Notes under the pieces: model-generated
Database searches by the model: none
Seen by the model: only the letters and a program-made list of their open reading frames with translations
What the model was told of the DNA's origin: nothing
Translations under genes and position numbers: made by a program
In this document: positions 1 to 12,456 of the stretch, in pieces
How the letters are laid out: each line of letters begins with the position of its first letter
Numbering within the stretch: the first letter of the stretch is position 1
Assembly: GCA_003993805.1 (NCBI GenBank)
Contig: RSEF01000003.1
Location: 63,087,599-63,151,598 of the forward strand
DNA: 64,000 nucleotides
Origin: Himantopus leucocephalus
Taxonomy: Eukaryota; Chordata; Aves; Charadriiformes; Recurvirostridae
Reading direction: 5' to 3'

Positions 1-2029
1 AACCTTACAGTGCACCTGCTGTTTCGCCCAAGGGCTTGGATGGAAAAAAGCCCTGTGAAGTAACCACGGTTTGGAGAATCTCAGGTCTGAGCTATTCTGG
101 GAGGAGAAGAAAGAGAGAGAAAGAAAGAAAGACAAAGCTAAGCCAAGTTGGCTAACCCTGTGATCCCTTGTACTAAAACCGACGGGCAAACTGCGTACCT
201 GTAGGCAAACAATGTTATGTCATTTACTTGATCTGCACCATAACCACAGATCACTCCAAATAGTCTAAGGAAAAGGTGAATCTTTTCCAAGTCCCATCTC
301 CTGCAGATCATTCAGCCATGAAGAGTTCTTACGTTCCCCCAGAAGAGACAAAATGCTCTTCTTGAGATCCATTGATACCCAGAGGTTTGCTGGATGTAAG
401 GGCCCCTGCACCTCACCTGACCAGATCTGACCTGGTAGCATCACTGGCAAAATCCTTGCTGCCCTAAATGAAGCAAGGATTTCATTCCCTGGCCCTGCAA
501 AAGCTTCAGGTTCTGCAATTTCAGTACAGTAAGATCTGTGACTCTCAGAAAGCTTTGCACTAGAGTAACCCATTAGGCATTTTTTCACCATATGATAACT
601 GGCTTTACAGGCAGTACAGTCAGCTGGATTATACCCAACGGTGCTGGGCCAACTCACATGGTGGCTCTGCAAGCAGACTCCTTTCCTCCTCCGTACAGGT
701 CTTTAACAGAACAAACAGCATGCAGAAGGATGCAGCATTCTCCTCCTACAGGGATAAGGGGACACATACAAAGATTTTTATTTTATTTTTAATGTTACCA
801 AAAGATCTGAAAATAGCTACTTCTGTATTGAATAATTGTGTAGATGGCACTGAAGAGCTGAGAAAAGACAAGCAATAACCTCTGCCGTACCAAATAGCAA
901 AGATCTCCTCTCTGGCTAGAGATATAGTTGAGTGGAGAAGGGATTTAAAGCCTTACAATTGCCAGAAAAAATAACAATACAGTTTAATTTTCAAGTTGTG
1001 CTGGAAGGTGTCAACGTATAAATATATTTAAAATAATAAATACATGGATGAATATATAGCTCAACATAAATATTTCACAATTTCAGAAAAAGTATAAAGG
1101 ATAGAGACAAAAATGACCAGCACTGCATGGGTGATATATTGGTATCAGAATGAGAGAAAAAACTTGATATGCTCCATCTCACAAAATGACTGGAATAAGA
1201 ATGAGGGGAGGTTTGTTGTTCTGTTTAGTGTCTGTGTCTGCTTCGTTCTTTATGTTATCAAATCTTAAATTGATTTGAATTTTGTGTTGAAATAAAGTCA
1301 AGAACTCAAAATTAAATTAAGGTAGAATGGCAAGTTTTGCCCGATTTTAAGATGACATCACCTGTTTTTACAAAGTTTTTACCCGAAAGCAGTTTTCACT
1401 CATGACTTAGATAATGGAGGAGATCAACTGAGCTACAAAATTGAGATCTGAATTTTTAACCTCCTTTTTCCTTCAAAATTTAAGAGAACTTGGAGCAAGG
1501 CTTTTTGATTTGACACAACCAATTTAAATGGCTGCAGATGTTTGTGAATCTTTGAATGAATCTGCACTATGAATTTTTCTCTCTAAGAAGACACTAGACA
1601 AATTTTAATCTGCCTCCAGTCTTTTGAGAGACCATTCTAAACCCTCTAGGCCTCAATCAGTTGTCACTAGTTCTACTCACGGCAGAACTATGTCTTTCAG
1701 AAAATACGGATCTATTCACATGCAATGGTTCTTCCTATGAACTGAAGAGGTGCACTTTTTCTTTCTGTCAAACTTTTCTTTCTGACAACATCTTATTTAT
1801 GCTCTTTCAATATTAAACTGGGGCAATCTATCAGAAATGAACTTCTGCAAACAGGAGGTCTGGCGAAAGCCAAATTAGAAAAGTGCCTTATGTCTATGTA
1901 ATAATCGGGTTTCTATTTAATTAGAAAAGACAGTACAGGATAAATAGGGGAATTATAGTAGTACTTTAAAGTAAGCATCTTACGAACATTCTGTGACTTG
2001 AATTCCCTGCTATACATATAGAGTGAGCC
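1..2029. other. AT-rich non-coding DNA
   Basis: No gene is supported here. A 135-codon open frame lies on the minus strand at 265-672, but it has no recognisable domain and its length is within chance for 64 kb, so it is not called. From about 780 to 1350 the sequence is strongly AT-rich, with runs such as TATAAATATATTTAAAATAA near 1016. A short purine repeat is listed separately. Confidence 0.6.
101..132. repeat. GA/GAAA purine simple repeat
   Basis: A 32-bp all-purine run made of GAGA and GAAA units. It is an ordinary low-complexity tract with no other function visible. Confidence 0.8.
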
Positions 2030-2480
2030 AACTGATTGTTAAAAGCATGTTTATTGAGGATTAACATTTATGTAAAGGATGTATGCTTCCTAAGCCTCAG
2101 CAAATCTGTTTTTAATGATCAACTGGCATGCAATTAACCAAGAATAATGAACCTTTAAAATCTACATTAAAAGTATATTGGAGACATTTGTTTCAAACTG
2201 TCACTGAAATATTTCTTAGCTAATGGCATCAACATTTTTATTCAGAAATATAGAAATAATCGCAGGCTCTTATTTTTATTGCCTCTCACTGAAGAAGGGC
2301 TGATTGGAGTAATTAAGTATGTCATTTTAGATTAATCCCTTCTGTTTCTTAGAAGATGAAAATGGGTTCCTTCCCACATTTGCATTCATTAAAACCCATA
2401 AGCATTGTCTCCTGTTCATGCCAGCATTCTAATGACTTCTTAAAGTTAACTACATTAAGGTTTGAGAAGAAAAGCATTCA
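2030..2480. promoter_or_regulatory. candidate conserved non-coding element
   Basis: The block contains several homeodomain-type cores: CAATTAAC near 2131, GTAATTAAG near 2310 and GATTAATCC near 2331, the last resembling an OTX/PITX site. There is no open frame of note and no simple repeat. Even base use and many ATTA/TAAT cores are typical of developmental enhancers, but AT-rich DNA also produces such cores by chance. The call rests on texture only; conservation cannot be tested here. Confidence 0.25.
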
Positions 2481-5400
2481 TTAAAATAACTCTGTTCTCC
2501 TATGTTTTCTCACCATAGCAGCTCACTAAAAACTTTGCAGGTGACATTGGTTGGTAGGAAACAGCCCTCACTCTGAAGTTGTCACCACTGCAGAAGAGTT
2601 TATGGCTGCAGTGCACTAGAAAAACTGAGCATTAATTTTTTTACAATGAGCAACTGAAGAATAAATTTTCCAGTTGAAATATTACCTCTGCTGCCAGTAG
2701 GTGTTGCTGAGTCTGGGTCAAGCTGTGGGAAACTTTGGGCTGGTTCTGTTCTGCTACTCACACTAGGCTGGTGCTGGCTGCTCTAGCGCTTGCCTTCAGC
2801 CCCGAGACCACAGGGACTACTTTCCCACAGCAGCAGTGCACTTACATTAGATAATTGGAAACTGATCCTTATGCTGGTTCGCTCAAAAAGCCCTGTGACC
2901 ACAGTGCTTGGGTATATTTTGTTATTTGCCAAAGCCCACTGTCTTAACTCTGGCTAGAGGCAATCATTTCCATTTCTACCTGTGTGGGCCCAGGATCGGG
3001 ACTTAAGTTTATCAGTTTCCTGATAGATTTGGACCGGTACTTGACAAGAAGAAAGTAAAAGAATTACTTAAGTGAAATAAACTCTTTCTTACCCTCCTGT
3101 GTTTCTAAGTTACACTTCATGTCAATGGACTCTAAGACCCCAAAACCAAACAAAAATAGTCAAAAAACTATCATTGGGGAATTGTTTGGGACAAGAAATA
3201 CACTTCCAGAGGCATGTCCAGAAATGAATACTAAGTGTTAACAGTTACTGTATTAGTCTGTGCTAACCAGTGGGTTGATTTTTTTCTTATTCAGAGGCTG
3301 CCGCTCTCTGCTTCCTGAGAAACAATAAAGCCTTGGATTGCTCAACAGGAAACCCTAATTTTTCAGAAGAATTCATTATTTCAACCATTCTTTTACACTT
3401 ATTCTTCTGGAAAACCTAAGGAGAGAGGAGCAGTTTCTCCCAACAAGGTTGCAAGGATTGGTTCGTCTGTTCCTGATGAAGAAATCCTCGTCTGCAGTTT
3501 TACAGCAGTTATTCTTCTCCTCAGACTCAGTTTCTTCATGTTAAGAATAAACAAATGAGTAAGTAAGTAAGTCCTCTTGCCATGTATCTTAATGATCCCT
3601 TTCAGAAGTCTTAGTTTGAAAAGCAACGTGGTCCCCATTACAGCAAATAGCTAGGAACTCCATAATTTGAATTTATTCATACAATAGAAATCCTGTGCTT
3701 CACATTTGACAGACGTAAAAATGAAGCACAGAAATCAAGGCAAATGCAGACTGTTGTGGATCTGTGGCTCAGTGATTTGTGCAAGGTAGCACAGGAGGTC
3801 TGTGACAGAGATTTTCATGTAGGTTTCCTAAATTTGTAGCTATCATCCTGACCATCCTTCTGCCTTTTTCCTCTCATCAGTAATATCACCAGAGTGATCA
3901 TTACCAAGCACCAAACACGTATTTGGAGAGGAAGTGGGAAGTAGTTGCTAAGGCTGAAAAGAAAGTCTATCTCTTAGAAAGAAAACAAACCCTGTACTCT
4001 CCAGCTGGCACCCAGAGTTGGAAAATGAACTTTGCTTTCTGTTCAGGGTGCAATTAAAAATGCTATTTGTTGTGGACATGTGCTAAATATGCATAGAGGA
4101 CAACTGTCACAAGCTGGGGAATAAAATAACCAAGCAGCCAACACCACTGAGCTTTGAATACCCTGAAAATTGCTTTCTCTAGAAAAAGGACTGAAGAAGT
4201 GTGAGTACTTTTCCACTGCTGTCTGTTCTCTCCTTTTTTCTGTGTGCACAAAGGAGGCGTCCCCTTGCTGTGCTCCTGGTCTCGTGGCCTGAAACTCTCC
4301 CCATCTAAGTGGCACCGCGGCTGGTCTTCAGAACGTAAAGCTTTCTGCATAAAACATCCGTGTTAATTTCATGACACAACACTGCTGTGGGAGAGACATG
4401 CTGAGATTGGAAATTGTGCTTATGAAGCAGCCTCGCATTCCTGTGCATCTCTGGCATGCCATAACCCTACCCAGTCTGCTGCCTCCAGCAAAACAACGCA
4501 TTTTTATAGAAAAGGCCCCTCGCCACGACTGTAGTTGACAGTCTGTTGTTTCGAAGTGGCCTTAGACATAGGCCACTTCCATTCACAAGGCAAAAGAGAG
4601 TAAGTTCTCCTTATTATCTCCTCCAGAGAGAAACAAAGCGTGCAGGAGGGCAAAACCGTACAGTTATCACTGATAAATACATAGTAAAGAGGCAAGTCTG
4701 CTGTAAAACTCTGCATTTCTTTTCAGTAGTGGAAGGAAACTGTGAGGTAAGGCTGAGTAAAGTAATACTCTGAAACTCATCAGGAAGTGATTGTTGGTTT
4801 TTTTGTTGTCAGACACAGACAATTTTGCCAGCACAGTGAGAATCCAAGGGCACTTAGTGTCCCTGTTTGGGCTGAAAATGGCCATGATAAACAACTGGAG
4901 GGTGCTGATAGCATATTGCCCGATGTGCATTCACCACAATATCCTTGCATTGCTCATTTTAAACGAAGAAAAACATTTCCTGCCTGGATACATAACAGGG
5001 GCGGGCAAATGTTCTGGAATGACCTGAGACAAAGGCAGGGGGGTTGTTTTGTTTTCTTTTGTTTTAATGAGACTCAGAGAATAATAATGGTTCAGGATAC
5101 CAGCAAATAGCCCAGTTGGGCTTTTGCCTTAGTTCTCAGAAGGAGGAAAAACAACTTCCCTGTACTCCTGACATTTTTCCCCTATATCTATCTTACATCT
5201 CAACAGGGAAGGTCTGGTAATACTGGGAGGGTGGTATTGCTCGTGCTAGACTTTTCATAAAAAGGCCTTAAAGTCTTAAGATTTCTTCTTTATGTTGAGT
5301 GATGCAGTTGCTTTTTCTCAAGATGTTTCTCCATTGCATAGCTGTAGTTGTAATAGCAATGGAAATGACTGTAGTAGCCAGGCGTAGAGCTGACCTATTC

Positions 5401-8400
5401 ATCAGCACTGGAACAAACACACAAAAAAGTAGAAATCACCCCTACACTCTGAAACTTTTATTCTAATTCTTTTGAATTATTTTGCATAAGAAAATAATTG
5501 GTGCTTGAAAATGCACTATTTATTCAATTAAGGTATTTTAAAATATCTTGAATAACATGTTAAATCTTCAAAGTCAGAACCAGAGAAAGACAAGATTTGG
5601 AGAATCTGCTGGATTTTCCCATCAGAAGCAAGAGACCTGGCTTTGAACTTCCACTAGTATTTCATTATTTTTGCTCAGCTGGCTTGCAGAGAACTCTTAA
5701 CACCACTGTTAAGTGCAATAGGATCCAGGGTCAATGTTTTGATTGCATTCAAAAACAATTTCTTGTGTAACAGAAGAACATATACAAAGACATTCAAGTC
5801 CTGCTTCTCAGCCCAATCTTCCATAGGGTATAATATCAACAGTCACAAGAAGTTTCCACTTTCCTCAACTCTTAGTTCCAAGGAGAAGTAAAAGCAAGAG
5901 GCACATGTTGGATGATTCTGCTTTCACATCACTGAAAATCAGGACTAGTTCCAGAAAGATCAAGTGAGCTGTACTAGCATAACTTTAGCATAAGTGAGAA
6001 CACAAGTGATATGTAATACTGCTGTAATTGTTGGCAGTAAGAGTTCTGCCCTCTTGTGTATTTGTTCTTGTAATTTTGACTGTCTGCCTAGTATCTTTTC
6101 ACATGCTGAATTTCATAGTTATGTTAGCTCTTGTTTATTTCTTTTTGTCTGGTGACACCCACTCTCAGACATTTTCTTTCAGGTTCTCCTGATAAGGTTA
6201 GGAAATCTTGGTAGATCATGAACTTTGAACAGTGTTTTAGCATTGAAAGAAGACTAACATTTTCTCCTTCTTTAGGCCAAAATTGCAATCTTTGCTGTAA
6301 ATCTCTGGATTATTTAATTTTAAAAGTCTTGATAAACAAATTTGAACCACTAATAATAACTCTTGTATTTCTCTGTTCAACTTTCCACCTAGATTTTCAG
6401 GAATGTCTTTGCTCCCCACCTTTTTTAGCATAGAGAGCACTTTGTTGCCTGTATATTGTGCAGTATCGGCAGCTTTAGGTACGCTCCCTCTTTCTTATAA
6501 ATGGAACTGGTGACATGCAGTATTGTCTCTTCCTTCAAACCTGTTTGCACCATGTCATGTCTAATACTCAAGTATGATTCAGATCTGGAGTAGGACTCAT
6601 CTCACATAACCATCCCAAAGTTATGGCATCTGGTCAGGTCAATTCCTCTGGTTTCTTCTGTAGTTAAGGGAAAGAAACCATTATGTCAGGATACAAGTCT
6701 TTTCACCTTAAAATCAGTGAGCTAAATTGCCTTACATCAGTTAGAGCCTTACCCTAGACAGCTAGTGTGGACTAGATGTCACCTTTCAAATGACAATGGT
6801 TAAATGAGGTGAATCTGAATTCTGGTGACAGGAGTTGGGGTCCCCAAGCACACAGTGAATGGAAAATGGTAACACTAGAAAGAGTGGTTTCAAGCAGATG
6901 GATGATAAATTTCACCAGAGATTCTTATCATACCATTTGAAAATATCTCCAAGGCTAATGTGATAAGGGTAAGGGCAGCAGAAATGTCACTAAAGCCTCT
7001 TTTTGCAGCGTGCACACGTAGGAGTCCCCCTGGTTTATTGTGAACAGGTATAGACATTTATATAGGTATAGTCACCTATAGTCACAAGAAGTCTTCTCAA
7101 AATATCAGGAGCGCTAAAAAATTTACACAGAAGGTAAGTCAGCATGGTTTGTTTGGTTTGGCAAGATAATGCACAGGGAGTATTTTTCTATTTTTTACAA
7201 ATACAATGCAGGATAAAAAAATGTAATTTAAAAAAAAAATAACAAGAAAGAAAATGTAAATTAAAGGGCAGCACTGACAGAAGACTAGATGAGAACACGA
7301 GGACCACAGACACACGTAGGAGGGTTGTTAGAACGGTGCTGTAGGAGCCATGCAGCAGCATGGCTTTGTGGATGTGTGATTAACTCTCAGCTTTATGTAT
7401 GATCCCAGGACAGAGGCTGAGAGCCCGCTGTTCAACAGAAAGTAGGTTGGAATACAGGGTGCTAGGTCTCTTGAAAGAGGTACCATGGACACATCTATTT
7501 ACATAATACTCAAGCCCCTTTTTGGTACTGACACAACAAATATCAATGCTAAAACTAGATTTCTTACAATGGTTAAAGGGGTGAAAAAATAACACTGCTC
7601 ATCACTTCTCCATCCAGTCTACAATTCCTTATTTTTAAAGTAAGTGAAGATTTTGCTAAATGCTGCCACATGTAGTTTTAAAACACAAACGAATGTCTCA
7701 GAAAAGTATCTAACAAATATTAACAGTTACTTTAGTTTGCAATTTAAATCCAATGTCACTCTTCCAAGACAGGAAAAAACACTTCCATGGCAACCTTCTG
7801 CTCCAACTACTGGTAGGGAGGTCATAACCTCTTGAAAAAGAGTGTGAAACTGGAATTACCGGCAACCATTTCATCAGAAGATCCCGACTCTACACTGCTA
7901 TAAGAAGGATATGGAAAGAATGATACTTATGACATCAGCTATCACTTTCTTCAAGAGCTTAAAATTTTTTCCATAAAGTGTTTTTATCATGTTACCAATG
8001 CTGTAAAAAATCTTGTTGCATCCATAAATGTGGGCCAGATTAGGCAGTCAAAAAGGAATTAAAGCACCATTACTTTAAACAGAACTTGCTGGTGCAAGTA
8101 AGCACTTTTTGGATGTACTGAGCACTGTAGAGTCTGACCCTGTATTAATAGACACTAGTGGTATGCTCTCCATTTATAACTTTATGCTCAATTTAGAATA
8201 AACAGTACTAATGAGGAGTGGTTTGAAGCACATGAACGCTATGCAGAAGTGTTTATTCCATGTCAGTGCCCCATTAACAAAACTCCATTTGGTACCAGTG
8301 GACATTTTACCCTTCAAGTGACCACTTAAAGGGAAGAGACATTAGAGAGAATTACAGATTGCTACATCTGTTATATCTGTTATTTTTGTTCCAAAAGGAA

Positions 8401-9727
8401 AATGTGTTGATACAGAACACAACCCAGCCAAAAATACTTGCTTGCTAAAGGCCATAAGTCAAAACAAAAACAATCCTTTAAGGGAGCAGGAGTGGCAAGG
8501 CTGGGAATAAGAGGAATAGATGCAGGTACGGACTAAGGCATGGGACACATGCAGTGTGTATGGATGGGACTCGACATTAGATACAAAAGCAGAACTAAGT
8601 TCTTGAAGGCTAGGTTTGCAATATTCAGTTTTTCTGGCTGTGCCCAAAAGCTTAGATCTCAAGTTTCCCTTGTACTACACCTCAGCAGAGCTGGGCACCT
8701 GCGATTTGAACACTAAACCACCTGCACTCCGTCACTTGGAGCTGCCTAGAGTCAGTCAGATGGGACAGACTGAGCCTTGGTACCTGCTTTCCTCAAGTTT
8801 TTGGTTGATGCTCAAAGAAGGGTGAGCCACTTTTATGCAAACATTGGGTAAAATATAGAAACTGCCCTGCAACCTGCTAGCCCTTAAGTGTCATGCTCGC
8901 TCTCCCTCTCTTCCTGGTCCAGTGAGCGCTGGATTCCTCATTGCATAAGGTTTCACCTTTAAAAGAAGCTGTGGAAAACAAATTTTCCAAAAGCCAGTCT
9001 TCAAGGACATCTGAAAGCAGACATCCCATAGACTGGGAAATCTTACTGTTAGATTAAGTAACTTCTTGAGGACTAATTAAGGCAGGATAAATCCTACCCT
9101 AAGTGCTCATCAAAGTTGAAGGTACCGCTTAAAATCAGAACTGGACACTGTCCACTGATTCAGAACTAGCTGGCGTCCAGACTCCTGAAGCTCAGAGATG
9201 ACTAGACTTGAAAAGCTTTTAATTAGCTCTTTGTTTATTTGTTTGTTTTTATAAACAGTGATCTCTACTCAGAGATCCACAAAAGTAACAGCACAGCACT
9301 TTGAGCCCATTCACACCCCTTCACCAGAGGAACCGATCAATATTTAGTTCTTTTTATAACACACTTTTTATATCATGTCTTTTTGCATCTAGGGCCCAGT
9401 AACAGAGATACTATTTCCGGCCATGGAGTACATATTCCCTTCGAGTAGCTTGCATGTCCTCAGAAAAGCCAAAAGCAGGCAAGCAACAAGCAGGGCCAGA
9501 CCCTCACTGCCAGCCCATCACACCAGACTTCTGCTCAGCAGTGAGGACTGGCACTGACAAAGTGTGAGAGCTTTCTGCAAAATACACTCAGTATTTTGGA
9601 AGCTTTCTACAGGCTGTCGGTGGACCCTGGGTGTCTTTTCTCTGGGTGGAACTACCTCACCACCTCAGGAATCTGTCTTCACTACAACGTGAGTGGGCCT
9701 GAGCACCACATGCAAAAAGGCTGCCCA
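2481..9727. other. unique non-coding DNA
   Basis: About 7.2 kb without a supported gene. Open frames are short (107 codons or fewer) and overlap on both strands, as in random sequence. Local features are an A-rich patch at about 7215-7260 and a T/TTTG-rich stretch at about 9223-9253. A CTTTCAG acceptor-like site near 6182 has no open exon behind it. Nothing resembling a tRNA, snRNA or known transposon was seen. Confidence 0.55.
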
Positions 9728-10182
9728 CAAAAGGGTCACAAAGATGATCAGAGGGCTGGAGCAACTCTACTGTGAGGACAGGCTGAGGGAGTTGGGATTG
9801 TTCAGCTTGGAGAAGAGAAGGTTCTGGGGAGACCTTATTGTGGCCTTCCAGTACCTAAAGGGGGCCTACAGGAAAGCTGGGGAGGGACTTTTTATGAGGA
9901 CATGTAGTGACAGGACAAGGGGAAATGGCTTTAAATTGGAAGAGAGTAGATTTATATTAGATATTACGAAGAAATTTTTCACTTTAAGGGTGGTAAGGCA
10001 CTGGAACAGGTTGCCTAGAGAAGTTGTGGAACCTCCTCCCTGGAGGTGTTTAAGGCCAGGCTGGATGGGGCTTTGAGCAACCTGGTCTAGTGGGAGATGT
10101 CCCTGCCTATGGCAGGGGGGTTGGAACCGGATGAGCTTTGAGGTCCCTTCCAACCTAAACCATTCTATGATTCTGTGATTCT
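9728..10182 (+). mobile_element. CR1 LINE, 5'-truncated, plus strand
   Basis: A 3'-terminal CR1 fragment. It opens with the last part of ORF2, passes a short untranslated segment, and ends at 10163-10182 in the CR1 tail of imperfect octamers (ATTCTATG ATTCTGTG ATTCT). CR1 is a non-LTR retrotransposon that inserts by target-primed reverse transcription, and most copies are cut short at the 5' end as here. The last 90 bases carry the usual CR1 string ending in GGTCCCTTCCAACC before the tail. The 5' boundary is set by eye and could move about 10 bases. Confidence 0.95.
9732..10090 (+). pseudogene. CR1 ORF2 C-terminal remnant
   Basis: The tail of the CR1 ORF2 polyprotein (endonuclease plus reverse transcriptase), after the catalytic domains. 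Typical CR1 words can be read: [27 protein letters not shown] and [10 protein letters not shown]. The frame breaks at about 10032 after REVVE. The expected ending ([16 protein letters not shown]) is found in another frame and stops at TAG 10088-10090. One indel therefore separates the two parts. The piece encodes no endonuclease or reverse transcriptase and is dead. An ATG-started frame from 9693 covers it, but its first 13 codons are flanking DNA. Confidence 0.9.
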
Positions 10183-12109
10183 CCCTCAGGTGCATCCTAG
10201 CTGCACCCTAGGATGGTGTTATCAGCCCACACTTGTTTCTTATGATACCTGTCTTGCACACGATGGTTCCAAAGACAAATATATGCTTAGGAACTTCTGC
10301 GTCCTCATAAGCCTCAGAAAGTTAAAGCCGTTAGAGCTCAATCCAGCTGCATTTCAGTCAACCAGAAGATTCCCATCAGCCATAGTCAGGACTGAACTGA
10401 CAGCGATGCTTGTGGCCAAGAGCATCATTTACTTTAACAGCTGCTGGGTAACCTGGAAGCTTTCAATCATGGGAAACAACTGGAAGCTGTAATTCTGTGT
10501 GCTGTAAGTATCCCCAGGAATTTGCTTAGGAAAAGGAAGCTGGGGATATAAAAAAATTCCTTTGTTTTAGTCTTCACATATCGTAACAGATTAATTATCT
10601 CTTGTAATATTTAATCTCACTTTTCCTAGCAAAGTACTTTTGTGAGGCTTCTTTGTATATAATCTATCTGTTAGCTTGTGCACTTTGTCTCTCACTAAAT
10701 CTCTCTCCCTCCCATTAAAATGAATAAAAAATGTATCCTGTTCTGAGCTATTGTCCCATCTCAAGTTAGGGTATTTCTGTGACTTGGACATTATTACAGC
10801 AAAAATAATAACATCCTGGACAAACTACAGCTTGGAGCTTAAAAAATCCTGTGAAGAGACACAGCCTAACGCTGTTCCTGTGGCTCACACTGTTTCAGAT
10901 GCAGTTTCTGAAAAGATCCAACACTGTATGGATCATGCTTTGCCATGCCCTATCCTGCATTAAACAAACAAACAGACATCTAGAGCTGTCTTGAGAATTG
11001 GGGTTGAAGAGGAATAAACACAGTAAAGACTTTCCACAGAAATTTTGGTAGCAAATTAACAAAAAAATACTAAAATATTAGATTACAGCCCTCACTGGAA
11101 AGAGAAATGGTATCCTAATACCTTAAACCTGTTACAGTTGGTGGGCTTTATGCTCATATTTCCCTCTTTAGGCATAGCTCTCTGGTTAAACCATATTTTC
11201 CAGGGCACACCACAGCCTCTTTAAAAAGACTGATTATCAGAGAATAAGCAAAATTTGAAATCAGCAGCACATAAAAGTCAAATTACAATGTACAGATGCA
11301 TAACCCACCTACAGCTCAGTGGTTCTGGACACATCTGGCTGTTCATGCTCAAATCAGAAAATGTGGTGTAAGCCTGAGACACGGTGCCATGGGGCTGAAA
11401 GGAAGGTGACTGCTTTTTGCCATACGAGCAGCAGACATGCCTGAGTTCAGAGTCCTCAAGGTGCATTCGATGTCTTGCTATGGAAATGTTTCTCTGGCCC
11501 ACAGCCAATAATAAAACAAATGGTGTACCACATGCCTTTCTCCTTGGCCACCTATACTGATAATGGGGTCTTCTTGTGACCTTTTCACAGGAAATGTTTG
11601 AATACCATACTACATTGTTATTACGTCTGTACAGCTTTCAGATCAGAACTGGCTGGGCAGCTTGGAGGACAGAAACAATTATTCAAGGCTAATCTGCACC
11701 CATTTAGAAAAAGATTCATTATAACTTTCCTGGATGTTTTATGCAGGCAACACCTGAAGTGATATAGAATGAACTATATGGAGAGAAAAGGGAATTTCAC
11801 TTCAGAGCTCATACTATCGACCGGTGGGAATTAGTCCTTCTTCTCTTGTCTCTTTAATTCTTTTTTTGAAAATGTAATTATTGTCTGGGAAATCTGACTC
11901 CAGTTAGCCACCTGCCAAGTACTGACTCACATCTGTGTACAAGATGTTCCCAGCTCTGGTGCATGTATTTGTATCTATTTGCAGATGAGCTGCTTTTGGC
12001 ATGCACAGAAAGAAAGGGGAAAGGACCCCCAGCATAACCAAAGGGTTGGGTTTGGGGGTTTTTCTCCCTCCTACTCGCTCCTGATTGCATCTTTCCACTC
12101 TCGATGCTT
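10183..12109. other. unique non-coding DNA
   Basis: No gene supported. Open frames are 105 codons or fewer and show no domain. No simple repeat or transposon is evident in this 1.9 kb. Confidence 0.55.
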
Positions 12110-12400
12110 TTTGACTTAATTGCGCTGTGTGGCTCAGAAGTGTTGTCAGGGTCTCCCAGGTACCACTAAATCATATGGTAAATTTCCAGTCCTTGTTTTT
12201 GATAAGATGCTGATTAATTAGCCTGCTATGAATATATGGTGTCTTGATAACAAGCTGGCTAAAATGGCTTAGTGCCCATCCCTGAATTACCGGGTTAGAG
12301 CATTTCTCTAGTGATGGCAGCATTCAGACATAATAACATTCATGGTATCAGCTTTGCATTGATGCCACCTTCCAGCACACTCAGTAACATCTGGGCATTA
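12110..12400. promoter_or_regulatory. candidate conserved non-coding element
   Basis: A repeat-free block with a GATTAATTAGCC homeodomain-type site near 12211, two TTGATAA words near 12198 and 12243, and a CATTAATTTAGG word near 12396. It sits just before a TG repeat. The texture fits an enhancer; there is no direct proof. Confidence 0.2.
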
Positions 12401-12409
12401 ATTTAGGCT

Positions 12410-12456
12410 CTTTTGTGTGTGTATGCACGTGTGTGTATGCATATATGTGTATGTTC
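12410..12456. repeat. imperfect TG microsatellite
   Basis: Alternating TG runs interrupted by ATGCACG and ATGCATATA. The interruptions suggest an old, rather stable locus. Confidence 0.8.

Noticed and set aside
265..672. 135-codon minus-strand open frame
   Set aside because: No recognisable domain, and its length is expected by chance in 64 kb of six-frame translation.
9693..10076. 127-codon frame as a host gene
   Set aside because: All but the first 13 codons are CR1 ORF2 tail; the Met and its neighbours are flanking DNA and the end is frame-shifted.
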